Below, piece after piece: positions 1 through 7,545 of a stretch of DNA of 64,000 nucleotides. Source of the stretch: Parasedimentitalea psychrophila (GTDB lineage Bacteria; Pseudomonadota; Alphaproteobacteria; Rhodobacterales; Rhodobacteraceae); assembly GCF_030285785.1 (NCBI RefSeq), contig NZ_CP127247.1, positions 4,549,501-4,613,500 on the forward strand, in the 5' to 3' direction. The position numbers and the translations under genes were made by a program. The notes under the pieces are model-generated. The model saw nothing but the letters and a program-made list of their open reading frames with translations, did no database searches and was not told where the DNA came from. How positions within the stretch are numbered: position 1 is the first letter of the stretch; each line of letters begins with the position of its first letter.

Positions 1-530
1 GTGAACGCCGTAATCCGGCCATAGCCTTTAATCGGGCTTTCCGCGATATTGCTTTTGGCCGGGTCGGCCTCGCTGAACAGCGTCACAATTCGCTCATCCA
101 GCCAGTGCTGCACGATGCCCTCAATCGGGTGTGCCGCCAGGATTGCCACATAATACCGCTTGCCGTCTGAGAACCCGGTGAAGCCCAGCGGTCCACCCTT
201 GCGCGATCGACCATAGACCCATTCGGCATAGGCCACCGGCTGAGCAAAATTGACCATCCGCGCACCCGGACTTGGAATAGAGGGGGTCGGAACCAGTTGC
301 GCCGCAAGGGCTGACAGGCCGATGGCCACAACAGTTTTGACCACAAAGCCGCCAATCACGGTGCCCGCAAAACTTGCGCCCAACCCGTAGGCGGCAGTTG
401 TCGCAAGGGCGGATCCAGCAGCGACGCCCAATGAGCCAGCGATCCAACCGACAACCGGCCCGGCCTCCGCCCGCTGCGGTGTCAGCATGGTGCTGCCCAG
501 CAGAGCGGCAAACAGCAGATTACGCCTCAT
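1..530 (-). CDS. Phage tail tip / host-specificity protein, N-terminal part (partial)
   Basis: Reading leftward from an ATG at 530 the frame is open to the window edge (176 codons visible). The start overlaps the stop of the upstream gene by 11 bases, which supports translational coupling. The visible N-terminus has a hydrophobic, alanine/glycine-rich stretch (about residues 5-80, signal-like start MRRNLLFAALLGSTML), followed by a conserved-looking part with YAEWVYGRSRKGG and the sequence GKRYYVAILAAHPIEGI, as in central tail or fibre proteins that close lambda-like tail operons. The gene stands last after three small tail-tip genes, the position of the gp15/J-type host-specificity protein. 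The function is inferred from position and the N-terminal pattern only; the receptor-binding part is outside the window. Confidence 0.75.
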   Translation of the reverse strand, partial: MRRNLLFAALLGSTMLTPQRAEAGPVVGWIAGSLGVAAGSALATTAAYGLGASFAGTVIGGFVVKTVVAIGLSALAAQLVPTPSIPSPGARMVNFAQPVAYAEWVYGRSRKGGPLGFTGFSDGKRYYVAILAAHPIEGIVQHWLDERIVTLFSEADPAKSNIAESPIKGYGRITAF

Positions 531-945
531 AGCCCACACCCCAGATTGCCAGCACCTCAGAGACAGCCTGCGGGCTGAGCGTTGTGACCCCCTGCAGCCC
601 CTTGCAGCCCCAGGCAGATCCAAGCCAGATCGCGCCGCAGGGAGAGGACCGCCCACCCGGATCCCGCAACATCAGCACAGCCGCATCGCCTGGCTGGGGC
701 GTGTCCACACGCGGCAAACCACCAATGGTTGCCAGGCAGGCCTCAACCGCCATGACTGGGTCGCGCAAAAAACCGGTTTCCCGTTGGCACGATCCACGAC
801 TGTCATAGACACCCCGGACCGCCGCCGCCGGATCCCGACCCGTCACCCGCATCACCCAGTCCGCCAGACAGAGCATGCAATCCGTTTCGCCCCAGATGAA
901 CGGCCTGGCAGCCCATCTGTGCAGTTCTTGGTAAAGGGGCGTCAT
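520..945 (-). CDS. Small tail-tip protein, DUF6950-like (141 aa)
   Basis: A 141-residue protein between the tail hub-like protein and the host-specificity protein. Near the N-terminus it has WGETDCMLCLADWV, a W-x-x-x-DC pattern like the catalytic-cysteine start of small phage NlpC/P60-like proteins, and a later GDAAVLMLR segment with CGAIWLG. Gene transfer agents and related siphophages have a cell-wall peptidase at this operon position, so a role in local peptidoglycan opening or tail-tip assembly is plausible. I cannot see a full Cys-His-polar triad, so enzymatic activity is not claimed. It overlaps its upstream neighbour by four bases (ATGA) and its downstream neighbour by eleven. Confidence 0.7.
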   Translation of the reverse strand: MTPLYQELHRWAARPFIWGETDCMLCLADWVMRVTGRDPAAAVRGVYDSRGSCQRETGFLRDPVMAVEACLATIGGLPRVDTPQPGDAAVLMLRDPGGRSSPCGAIWLGSAWGCKGLQGVTTLSPQAVSEVLAIWGVGYEA

Positions 946-1529
946 CCGAACAGCTTCTCTTCTTCAAAATCAGTAGTGGGCATGAATTCCAGCGATGGGT
1001 TTGACTTTCCGATCAGCTTGGCGTGGCCTTCGGTGTTCAGCACAATCCGGCGCGAGGCCCGGCGCTTTTCGGTCCAGGCTTCAAATCCAAGTGAGATCGA
1101 TCGGTCCTGCGCGCCGCTGGCCGATATCCCAAGGGTCCGCATGGTGCGCTGCATCCATTGGACAGGAGGCACCTTGGGCGCATAAAACTCTGCCATGGAG
1201 CTGATGGGCTGCACCAGGAAGGTGATGGACCGCCCCTCAATATAGGTCAGACCAAGGGCGCGCACCTGGGTGATCAGATCATCCGCATCCGGATCCTGGA
1301 AATAGGACAGGGTAACATTGCCCTCTGGCGCCTGACCTTCCCTGGCACTGCCCAGACTGGAGACACTGACCAGCTGGGTGCCAAACCAGCGGTTGCCGTC
1401 TGTATCGACAAAGACACCGTCAGTGCCGATGATGAACCGAGCCGGACCATCCGGGGTGTCGATCTCGCACAGGTCAAGAGCCCCGTGGATCGCTCCATCG
1501 AGGTCATAGCCTTCCGGGAAAAAGCTCAT
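942..1529 (-). CDS. Tail tip / hub protein, DUF2163-position (195 aa)
   Basis: A 195-residue protein, start MSFFPEGYDL, four-base overlaps on both sides. It lies second after the tape measure gene, where gene transfer agents and related phages encode the DUF2163-type hub protein. The sequence is rich in beta-strand-like segments (FIIGTDGVFVDTDGNRWFGTQL) and has no membrane segment or signal. Assignment rests on gene order and size, not on a recognised motif; baseplate hub or adaptor between distal tail and fibre is the likely role. Confidence 0.6.
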   Translation of the reverse strand: MSFFPEGYDLDGAIHGALDLCEIDTPDGPARFIIGTDGVFVDTDGNRWFGTQLVSVSSLGSAREGQAPEGNVTLSYFQDPDADDLITQVRALGLTYIEGRSITFLVQPISSMAEFYAPKVPPVQWMQRTMRTLGISASGAQDRSISLGFEAWTEKRRASRRIVLNTEGHAKLIGKSNPSLEFMPTTDFEEEKLFG

Positions 1530-2188
1530 CGGTTCAAAACCTCACGGAAGTTTAAACGCAGGCGCGCAACCAGGTCGATATTGTAACCAGCCTGCCCCAT
1601 GCCATCCTCCACGGCTTCAAACAGCCCTTCCCCTTCCAGCTTTAAGATGTCACCAGCTGTGATCGCGGTCCGCAACGGCATTTGAACGCCGATGTCATAG
1701 GACCCCGGTGAGACCTCAGAGACCCATGTCACCAAAAACGGCCAAAGCTTGTGGCTCATGATCTGGCCAACAACTGGAGCAACCTCGGCGTTTTCCACCC
1801 GGATTTGCACAGCCCCAGCCGCCGCATCCGCCGCCGCAAAACATGCGGGCTCAGAGGCAAAGCCAACGCCCGAGGCAAAAGTTGCTCCACCTTCAAACGA
1901 GGTCCCAGCGGACGGAGCAGACGTAGCAAAGCCAACCGGATCAACCATGGTCAGCCGATAGATCCCCACTCGGCCCTGCGCCTGTGCCCGGATCGCCCGC
2001 CACTGCGCGATGGCGCTTCCCTGCAGCACGATGCTCGGCGAGCCAACCCAGCGGGGAAAACGATTATAGACCACCGATGTGCCGCCGCCAGTGTCATTTC
2101 CGGGTGGTTGTCCACGCCAGTCGACATCCCAGTTCGTATCCACCAGGTGCAGGAAGTCTGCCGGGAGAGTAACAATCGGGCGCTGCAT
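1526..2188 (-). CDS. Distal tail-like protein (220 aa)
   Basis: This 220-residue protein directly follows the tape measure gene in transcription order, the usual place of the distal tail protein that begins tail-tip assembly. It starts MQRPIVTLPADFLHLVDTNWDVDW in short pieces consistent with a beta-rich N-terminal domain, and its middle contains YRLTMVDPVGF, FLVTWVS and an IGVQMPLRTAI segment typical of these proteins. The stop is shared by a one-base overlap with the preceding gene. No catalytic motif is visible. The call is positional; a minor tail protein of another fold remains possible. Confidence 0.6.
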   Translation of the reverse strand: MQRPIVTLPADFLHLVDTNWDVDWRGQPPGNDTGGGTSVVYNRFPRWVGSPSIVLQGSAIAQWRAIRAQAQGRVGIYRLTMVDPVGFATSAPSAGTSFEGGATFASGVGFASEPACFAAADAAAGAVQIRVENAEVAPVVGQIMSHKLWPFLVTWVSEVSPGSYDIGVQMPLRTAITAGDILKLEGEGLFEAVEDGMGQAGYNIDLVARLRLNFREVLNR

Positions 2189-4167
2189 CAGCCCTTCCTT
2201 TTCAGATGAGATTGCAGGTTCGCCGTGGTTTTGCGGTCCTGCATTTGCATGGCGGCTCCAGCCGCATGGGCCGAACTCCGATCGGATATTCTCTCAACAG
2301 CTCCCTGCCAATTGCCGTCCTGGTCGATAAACATACGCACGTCCATGACGCCACCGCCGCCAAACATACCCTTTGTCTGCTGGGCATTACTCACTTGCGA
2401 TCCGCGTGGCAGGTTGACCAGTTCCGGCCCCCGTTCTCCCACCATGGCCAAGCCACCGGGCGCCGAGAAAGTACCATTGGCAAATCCGGGGATGCTGGGA
2501 AACAAAGAACCAAACAGCGATTCAAATGCCTGATTTGCAAACATCGTCGCCAGGCTGCCGGCCACATCGCTCACAGCATCTTTCAGGCTTTTCGCCCCGG
2601 TCACCATCCCGGCAAAAGCAGATTTTGCTGAGGACTTTACACTCTGCAGTCCTTTGGCCAATTCACTAACCGCGTCCTTAGTCTTGTTGACCCCGCCCGT
2701 TCCACCGTTCCCTAGATTGCCCAGGGCCGTGTTGAACCTGCCTGCCGCATCAGATGCACCATCCGTTTCTTCGCGCGCCTTTCGGAATGCCTCTCGCAGC
2801 GCTTCGATGCTGCTCAGCGGGCGCTCTGCTGCCCGCGCCAATGCATCCGCCCGCGCACGGGCCTGATCTGCGGCACCAAAATGATCTTCAGATGATTGCG
2901 ATGTTTCATAAGACCCCGACCGGGCCGCCACCGAGGCACCGTGTAAATCCAGCGCCACATCCCCGAGGCCCGGAACATCCTTTACCGCTCCGGCAAGGTT
3001 GCGCAGAAACGTCGACCAGCGGTCCTGCAAGGTGGCCAGCATCGATAGAAACCCACCTGCCACCGTGTCCCAGGTCGCATTCAGCGAAGCCCCCATGGAT
3101 GACGCCCCTGCGCCCATGCGGCTCCAGACCTCTGCCGCCACTTCTTTCAACAGCGCCAGCGCATTACCAAAACCACCGGCGCCTTTAACCAGTCGGGTGA
3201 GCTGATAGACCAACTCGCCAGCGCCGACGATTAGAATGCCGATACCCGTGGCAATCAACGCACCCCGCAGAAACAACAGCGATCCTGACAGGGTGGCCGT
3301 GGCAACCCGCGCGGCAATCAACGCCCCGACATAGCGCGCACCGAAGCCAGAGACCGCAACCGCCACATAAGTCATCAGCCGCTGAATATTATTGGCCAGC
3401 CCGTCGATCACCCCGCGCAGGGTTCCGCCCTCGCGCAGGCTTTCGGTCATGGCAGTTGCCATCTGACCCAACGCCGGGACAATCTCTAACGCGAGCTGTT
3501 GCGCTAGATATCGCCCAACCAGCGCCAGTCGAGAAATCGCATCATTGGCGCTCTCAATCTGCGCCGCATCAACGCTGCTGACCGCCAGGCCGTAGTCTTC
3601 AATATCCTGGCGCGCACTGCGGATGGCGTCACCGCCATTGATCATCAGCAGGACCATTTCCCTGTTGCGCACACCAAGGTCGCGCAAGACAGCTGAGGCC
3701 TCACCAGTGGTCAGCCCGAGGGCCTTCACCCGGTCCGCAATGATCGCCAGCTTCTCATCAGCGTCGGTGCCCGACAGATCCTCCACCGACAGGTTCAGCG
3801 CTTCCAGCGCCCGCTGGGCGTTGCCCGAAACACCAATGGCTGCAATCTCACGATCAATGGTCTGAATGTCATTGGTCAGGCTAGACAGGCTAACCCCCGC
3901 CTCATCAGCAGCCAGCTCCAAGGCCCGAAACCCACCGATTGATGCACCAAGACGGCGGGCAGATTTCGCCGCCTTGTCAAGATCCCGCGCCCCGGCAAGG
4001 GCCATTGCAGAAATGGCAGTGCCTGCCGCAGCCGCCACCATGGCAACCGCGACAAACTGTTTTTTCATCGCAGCCAGCGGGGATTTGACCCGCTTGGCAC
4101 CCCGCTCGAATTTGGCACTATCGAGCCCCAGATTTACCCGCAGGGCTCCAATAACAGATTTTGACAT
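2188..4167 (-). CDS. Tail tape measure protein (659 aa)
   Basis: The longest gene of the tail block, placed right after the tail assembly chaperones. The start at 4167 (MSKSVIGALRVNLGLDSAKF) is preferred over an upstream in-frame start because AAAGGAG stands seven bases before it. The N-terminal LRVNLGLDSAKFERG pattern is typical of tape measure proteins. Hydrophobic helices lie around residues 35-60 and 265-325. Long helical, alanine-rich stretches follow, and the C-terminus has the common sequence AMVGERGPELVNLPRGSQV. At about 1.5 angstrom per residue it predicts a flexible tail near 100 nm (inference). It overlaps the end of the chaperone frame by 34 bases. Confidence 0.92.
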   Translation of the reverse strand: MSKSVIGALRVNLGLDSAKFERGAKRVKSPLAAMKKQFVAVAMVAAAAGTAISAMALAGARDLDKAAKSARRLGASIGGFRALELAADEAGVSLSSLTNDIQTIDREIAAIGVSGNAQRALEALNLSVEDLSGTDADEKLAIIADRVKALGLTTGEASAVLRDLGVRNREMVLLMINGGDAIRSARQDIEDYGLAVSSVDAAQIESANDAISRLALVGRYLAQQLALEIVPALGQMATAMTESLREGGTLRGVIDGLANNIQRLMTYVAVAVSGFGARYVGALIAARVATATLSGSLLFLRGALIATGIGILIVGAGELVYQLTRLVKGAGGFGNALALLKEVAAEVWSRMGAGASSMGASLNATWDTVAGGFLSMLATLQDRWSTFLRNLAGAVKDVPGLGDVALDLHGASVAARSGSYETSQSSEDHFGAADQARARADALARAAERPLSSIEALREAFRKAREETDGASDAAGRFNTALGNLGNGGTGGVNKTKDAVSELAKGLQSVKSSAKSAFAGMVTGAKSLKDAVSDVAGSLATMFANQAFESLFGSLFPSIPGFANGTFSAPGGLAMVGERGPELVNLPRGSQVSNAQQTKGMFGGGGVMDVRMFIDQDGNWQGAVERISDRSSAHAAGAAMQMQDRKTTANLQSHLKRKG

Positions 4168-4490
4168 TGCAGCTCCTTTGCCCCCCAGGCCTGCGCCAGC
4201 GTTTCGCACATCGTCTGCAGGTGCTCTGGCGATTGTGGATTAACCGGGCTTTCACCCACAAATTTTGAGAAATCAGGCATGGTTTCCGCCCGCGTCAGCA
4301 CCGCTGTGTGCCATGCCAGCCAGCCACGATCCTTGTGTTCCCGCTCCAGGCGCGCGCTGGCCCCCTTCATTTGCGCCAGGTACAGACGCGACGTCAGCGA
4401 CCAGAACCCCGCCGGGTCAAACCCGGCAGACACGTAGCTCTCCAACATGTCGAGAAAGTCTAGCCGGTTCGGTTCCCCGACTTCTGAGCG
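4134..4490 (-). CDS. Tail assembly chaperone T-part, made by -1 frameshift
   Basis: From base 4490 leftward this frame is open to a stop at 4134 (118 residues if entered by frameshift; an internal ATG at 4448 would give 104 residues). It contains FDPAGFWSLTSRLYLAQMKG and many charged helical residues, as in the second tail assembly chaperone of siphophages (lambda GT, GTA gp10-associated). There is no good ribosome-binding site before the internal ATG, while the upstream chaperone gene carries a -1 slippery heptamer exactly in phase (see 4490-4496). The fusion product would be about 223 residues. It ends inside the tape measure start region, as usual. Confidence 0.8.
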   Translation of the reverse strand, partial: RSEVGEPNRLDFLDMLESYVSAGFDPAGFWSLTSRLYLAQMKGASARLEREHKDRGWLAWHTAVLTRAETMPDFSKFVGESPVNPQSPEHLQTMCETLAQAWGAKELQCQNLLLEPCG

Positions 4491-4804
4491 TTTCCCAAGT
4501 CACCCGCCTCAGCTGCGGTCGGGCTTGCTGCAGCCAACACATTCGCAACGATTGCAATATCCTCGCTCATGACATTACCGGCATCCTGCAAGGTCGCATC
4601 AGGGTGGTGCTGCTTCAGGAAAGCGTGAACCATGTGACGGAGATTGGCGATCGAAACCCCACCCTCTTCCGCCTTCTCGAAAGCGTCCATAGCATCCTTG
4701 CCAGTTGCCGCTTCAAACTCTGCCATGGCATTGAAATCGCAGACCAGCGTCCAGATCTTACCATCAATGGTGATCGTAACTTCGCCTTTGAAACGATTTC
4801 CCAT
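4460..4804 (-). CDS. Tail assembly chaperone, G-type (114 aa)
   Basis: A 114-residue protein (start MGNRFKGEVTITIDGKIW) immediately downstream of the tail tube gene, with a one-base overlap. Sequences TLVCDFNAMAEFEAATGKDA and NLRHMVHAFLKQHHPDATL are typical of the phage gp10/gpG-like chaperone that coats the tape measure protein during tail assembly. Near its 3' end codons 103-105 read TTG GGA AAC, forming a -1 slippery site that leads into the T-part. The non-shifted product ends 11 codons later at 4460. Confidence 0.85.
   Translation of the reverse strand: MGNRFKGEVTITIDGKIWTLVCDFNAMAEFEAATGKDAMDAFEKAEEGGVSIANLRHMVHAFLKQHHPDATLQDAGNVMSEDIAIVANVLAAASPTAAEAGDLGNAQKSGNRTG
4490..4496 (-). promoter_or_regulatory. 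Programmed -1 ribosomal frameshift site (G GGA AAC)
   Basis: On the minus strand the heptamer GGGAAAC is in the phase X XXY YYZ relative to the G-type chaperone frame (codons TTG GGA AAC). After a -1 slip the next codon is CGC at 4490, and the new frame stays open through 4448 to the stop at 4134. This is the classical signal type for tail assembly chaperones. A downstream stimulatory structure was not modelled. Confidence 0.8.
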
Positions 4805-5223
4805 TACATCACCGCCAGAACTGGCTTGCCGGATAGCTTCAGCGTCAGCGTTGCCGTCATCTTGTCATTCACCAGTTCGCCGTATTCCAACCCGGTGATC
4901 ACGGCCTTAAATGTCAGAGTTGTGGTCTCATCTGGGAACGTGATCTGGCACCACTTTTCGCCCAGCTCAAACGCGGTATCGAGCGTCGCTGCCACTGACG
5001 GCGCAAAGTTGAGGCCAATCTTTGCCTCGCCGCCTTCCTTCATACCAGGGAAGTATTCCTTGTAGCGATCGGGGCTTTTCAGATGCGTCTTATCGACCGC
5101 ATCCCGCGATTTGCTCGGCGGCGTGATGCCAGTGACACCAATGATCGCCGGGAATGGTCCGGCCTCTGCATCCGCCATCCCGAAGGTGGAATTATAGCCA
5201 ATATCGGCGTCTAGTTCAGACAT
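4804..5223 (-). CDS. Major tail tube protein (139 aa)
   Basis: A 139-residue protein between the tail terminator and the chaperones, the fixed position of the tail tube gene in this kind of phage. It has the pattern of these proteins: an early FGMADAEAGPFPAIIGVTGI strand region, a loop with DKTHLKSPDRYKEYFPGMKEGGE (given here as landmarks near residues 40-65), and C-terminal beta strands with LTFKAVITGLEYGELVNDK ending in TLTLKLSG. The family forms the hexameric rings of the tail tube. It overlaps the upstream gene by eight bases. Confidence 0.85.
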   Translation of the reverse strand: MSELDADIGYNSTFGMADAEAGPFPAIIGVTGITPPSKSRDAVDKTHLKSPDRYKEYFPGMKEGGEAKIGLNFAPSVAATLDTAFELGEKWCQITFPDETTTLTFKAVITGLEYGELVNDKMTATLTLKLSGKPVLAVM

Positions 5224-5608
5224 TGCTGCTTCTCCAATTTGTCAGAAAATCCATGGTCACGCGGAACGGCCTGTCGGCCTCATTTGCCCCGCGCTCTGTG
5301 TTGTCCCGCCTGGCGTCCAAAAAGATCCCGCGAAACCCGTCTTGCCGATAGCCGTCCAGCACCAGGCCCACGGCCTTGGCCAAATCTGCGGCATCTGCAT
5401 AGTCCTCGGCGTAGCAGTCCACCTGCACCCGCCCACGCGACAGCCCATCTGATCCGGTCAGGGTATGCCCTGCGACATCCCCGATCAGATGCATCAGGAT
5501 GGCCGGATATGGGTCATCTGGCAGCCGCGCGCCCCAATCAATTCGCCCGCCGCAAAACGCGGTGACGGTCGGCGCCCCCTGAAGGATGGCGCGAAATGCC
5601 CGTTGCAT
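5216..5608 (-). CDS. Tail terminator / completion protein, DUF3168-like (130 aa)
   Basis: A 130-residue protein whose N-terminal pattern MQRAFRAILQGAPTVTAFCG with GGRIDWGARLPDDPYPAIL and a central VDCYAEDYADAADLAKAV segment fits the DUF3168 family. Members cap the tail tube and join it to the head. It sits between the HK97-gp10-like gene and the tail tube gene, where the terminator is expected. Only a three-base gap separates it from its upstream neighbour. Confidence 0.82.
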   Translation of the reverse strand: MQRAFRAILQGAPTVTAFCGGRIDWGARLPDDPYPAILMHLIGDVAGHTLTGSDGLSRGRVQVDCYAEDYADAADLAKAVGLVLDGYRQDGFRGIFLDARRDNTERGANEADRPFRVTMDFLTNWRSSNV

Positions 5609-5611
5609 GAT

Positions 5612-6121
5612 TTATCCTTTCGCCGCGATGCGCGCAGCCTTCCGCTCAGCCCGCGCAATCGACTTTTCAATCTCGGCCCACAGTTCTTTACTCAGGCGCT
5701 CCAGCATCGCTTTTTGATCGCGGTCCCAGGCAGGCCGGGCAAATGGCTGTGGCGGCATCGCCCCAACAGATCGCCCCGTCTCCTTGTGGAATCGCGGCCC
5801 GGTTCCGAATTCGACCAGATGCGCGTGGCGACCTGACAGATTGTAGTCAGCACCCACGAACATCTCGACGCTGGATCTGTCATCCCGAACAGACTTTCGG
5901 TGAACCCCAGCTTGATTTTTGCTCAGCTTAGACCCCACGACGATGGACCCTTTCAGGTTCCCGGTTGGCCCCTTCGGAGCATAACTGTTCATCAGGTCCG
6001 CTGTTGGCTGCGCCGCCTTCTTGAGCGCTCGACGCAGCACGCCTTTACCCGCTGCCTTGCTTATCTGGTCCAGCGCTTCTTCAAGCTCGCTGAACCCTTC
6101 CAGCTTCATATCGATACTCAT
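5612..6121 (-). CDS. HK97 gp10-like head-tail/tail completion protein (169 aa)
   Basis: A 169-residue protein with the family-typical start MSIDMKLEGFSELEEALDQI, then a lysine-rich helix (LRRALKKAAQPTADLM), a PTGNLKGSIVV segment and HLVEFGTGPRFHKETGRSVG followed by QPFARPAWD. The H-x-x-x-x-EFGT pattern is a hallmark of HK97-gp10-type proteins found between the head-closure and tail-terminator genes. Its start overlaps the preceding stop by four bases. Structural role only; no enzymatic motif. Confidence 0.85.
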   Translation of the reverse strand: MSIDMKLEGFSELEEALDQISKAAGKGVLRRALKKAAQPTADLMNSYAPKGPTGNLKGSIVVGSKLSKNQAGVHRKSVRDDRSSVEMFVGADYNLSGRHAHLVEFGTGPRFHKETGRSVGAMPPQPFARPAWDRDQKAMLERLSKELWAEIEKSIARAERKAARIAAKG

Positions 6122-6435
6122 ATGCCTGCCTTCGCGACGGCTGTGATCTCCAGCGTTCGGCGGCGACCCTGCCCCGCCTTGATGCCGGTGATTTCATAAT
6201 CAACGCCTTCGCATTGCAGGCGATGTTTTGGCGTTATGCTGGATGCGAGAACGCCACAGCGCACCACAAACCGAGATGTGATCCCGGCTGACACCTGACC
6301 CGATCGCCATTTTTCACTGACCTGCTCATCAAACCGATCCATCCAGATGGGATCACCAACAGGCGCAGTGGCTTCCTTGCGGCGCAGCCCGTCATCACTC
6401 ATTGAAGGCGCCAGAACCTGAACTTTCAACCGCAC
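6118..6435 (-). CDS. Head closure / head-tail adaptor protein (105 aa)
   Basis: A compact 105-residue, beta-rich protein that follows the connector gene and overlaps the HK97-gp10-like gene by four bases. The C-terminal pattern CEGVDYEITGIKAGQGRRRTLEITA is typical of phage head-tail joining proteins of the SPP1 gp16 type, with WMDRFDEQVSEKWRSG earlier. The role is to seal the connector after DNA packaging. Assignment by size, order and C-terminal pattern. Confidence 0.8.
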   Translation of the reverse strand: MRLKVQVLAPSMSDDGLRRKEATAPVGDPIWMDRFDEQVSEKWRSGQVSAGITSRFVVRCGVLASSITPKHRLQCEGVDYEITGIKAGQGRRRTLEITAVAKAGI

Positions 6436-6438
6436 CGA

Positions 6439-7017
6439 TCAGCTCCCGTTAAATTCGCAAGGACGGCGATATCGCTGCTGGCGGATCAGCGCCCGAAACC
6501 CAAAGGACAGGCGCGGCGGGTTCGCCGGGTCCTCAACGGCAATCCCAGCCTCAAACCATTCTTTCGTCAGCAAAATTACCGCATGGCGCATTGGCGCAGC
6601 TGCGGCAACATCCGGTGCATGGCCCACTGTAGCCACCAGGCGCAGAGTCTCCGCACCTGTCGGCAGCGCCTGCCTCAGGACCAGCTGCGGCTCATCTGCC
6701 TGTCGGGAAAGACGGTATTTTGAGGCGTCCAGCGCCACCAGACCAGCATCAGGATCTTCAATCTCAACACTGGTGATCGAGACCACCGGCATGCAAGGGA
6801 ACCACCATCGGCTCCAGTCGCCAGCCGGAATATAGAACGCAAATTCCAGTGGTGAGAATGGGCGGCCAGTGGCAGTGACAACAACCTGTTGCGCGGCCAC
6901 CAGCAGCAATGCAATTGCGGCGTCATCGTCCGCATCGCAGTCCACCATGTGAACGGACCGCTTAAAGCCTTCAACGGAAACCGCCTCCGGGATTGCTTCT
7001 TCACCGATGTATTCCAC
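6439..7017 (-). CDS. Head-tail connector protein, gp6-like (192 aa)
   Basis: A 192-residue protein whose first part (VDCDADDDAAIALLLVAAQQ, then VVVTATGRPF) is the helical start characteristic of gp6-like connector proteins; the second half has strand-rich DVAAAAPMRHAVILLTKEWF and the closing RALIRQQRYRR. Such proteins form the ring below the portal. It lies between the coiled-coil protein gene and the head-closure gene. A three-base gap separates it from the next gene. Confidence 0.82.
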   Translation of the reverse strand: MEYIGEEAIPEAVSVEGFKRSVHMVDCDADDDAAIALLLVAAQQVVVTATGRPFSPLEFAFYIPAGDWSRWWFPCMPVVSITSVEIEDPDAGLVALDASKYRLSRQADEPQLVLRQALPTGAETLRLVATVGHAPDVAAAAPMRHAVILLTKEWFEAGIAVEDPANPPRLSFGFRALIRQQRYRRPCEFNGS

Positions 7018-7035
7018 TGCGCCGCCCCCTCTCGA

Positions 7036-7476
7036 TTACGTCTTTGCGCCCTGCTTAGGCGGCTCGCCGCTGGTTTTTTTGCCATCGGTTTTTGCCTTGG
7101 TGTCAGCGGGTTCCGCTGTTGCGGACAATGCGGTCTCACGACTGGCCAGGTCGGCCTCGCGGGTTGCCAACGCCGCTTCACGATCGAACAAGACCTGCTC
7201 CTGCTGGCTGAGGGAGTTTTCGCGTTCATCCAGCGTCTGCGACCGGCCCTGCAATTCGGTGCGCGCCTGATCTACGATTTCCTGCACTTCGCGGGTGTCC
7301 ACTTTACCAATGAGGACAGATTTGCCCGCGTCCGGATCAGCGGCATCGCCCATCAGTTTGGCGACCTTGCCTTTGCCCTCGCAAAGTTTTCGCGCCACAT
7401 CCGCTCCAAAAGCGGCGGTGTCGCCCTTGTTGTAGCGGGAATATCCTTGGGTGAATTTCACCAGTAGTCGTGCCAT
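7036..7476 (-). CDS. Phage protein with N-terminal conserved domain and coiled coil (146 aa)
   Basis: The 146-residue product sits between the major capsid and connector genes. Residues 1-45 (LLVKFTQGYSRYNKGDTAAF onward) look like a small globular domain found in head-completion region proteins of this phage type. Residues 65-120 form a clear heptad-rich coiled coil with repeated LxxRE units (LFDREAALATREADLASRE), and the tail is lysine/proline-rich and probably disordered. I do not recognise a named family; a head decoration or scaffolding-related role is a guess from position. Confidence 0.7.
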   Translation of the reverse strand: MARLLVKFTQGYSRYNKGDTAAFGADVARKLCEGKGKVAKLMGDAADPDAGKSVLIGKVDTREVQEIVDQARTELQGRSQTLDERENSLSQQEQVLFDREAALATREADLASRETALSATAEPADTKAKTDGKKTSGEPPKQGAKT

Positions 7477-7545
7477 GTCCTGGCCTCCGTCATTTGAGAA
7501 TGGAAAAGGGCGGCCCGTCAGGCCGCCCGTGTCAGGTCAGGGGGA

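Noticed and set aside
487-1185. A 232-codon plus-strand frame antisense to the tail-tip genes
   Set aside because: High-GC shadow of the leftward genes, composition rich in Arg/Pro, no start signal.
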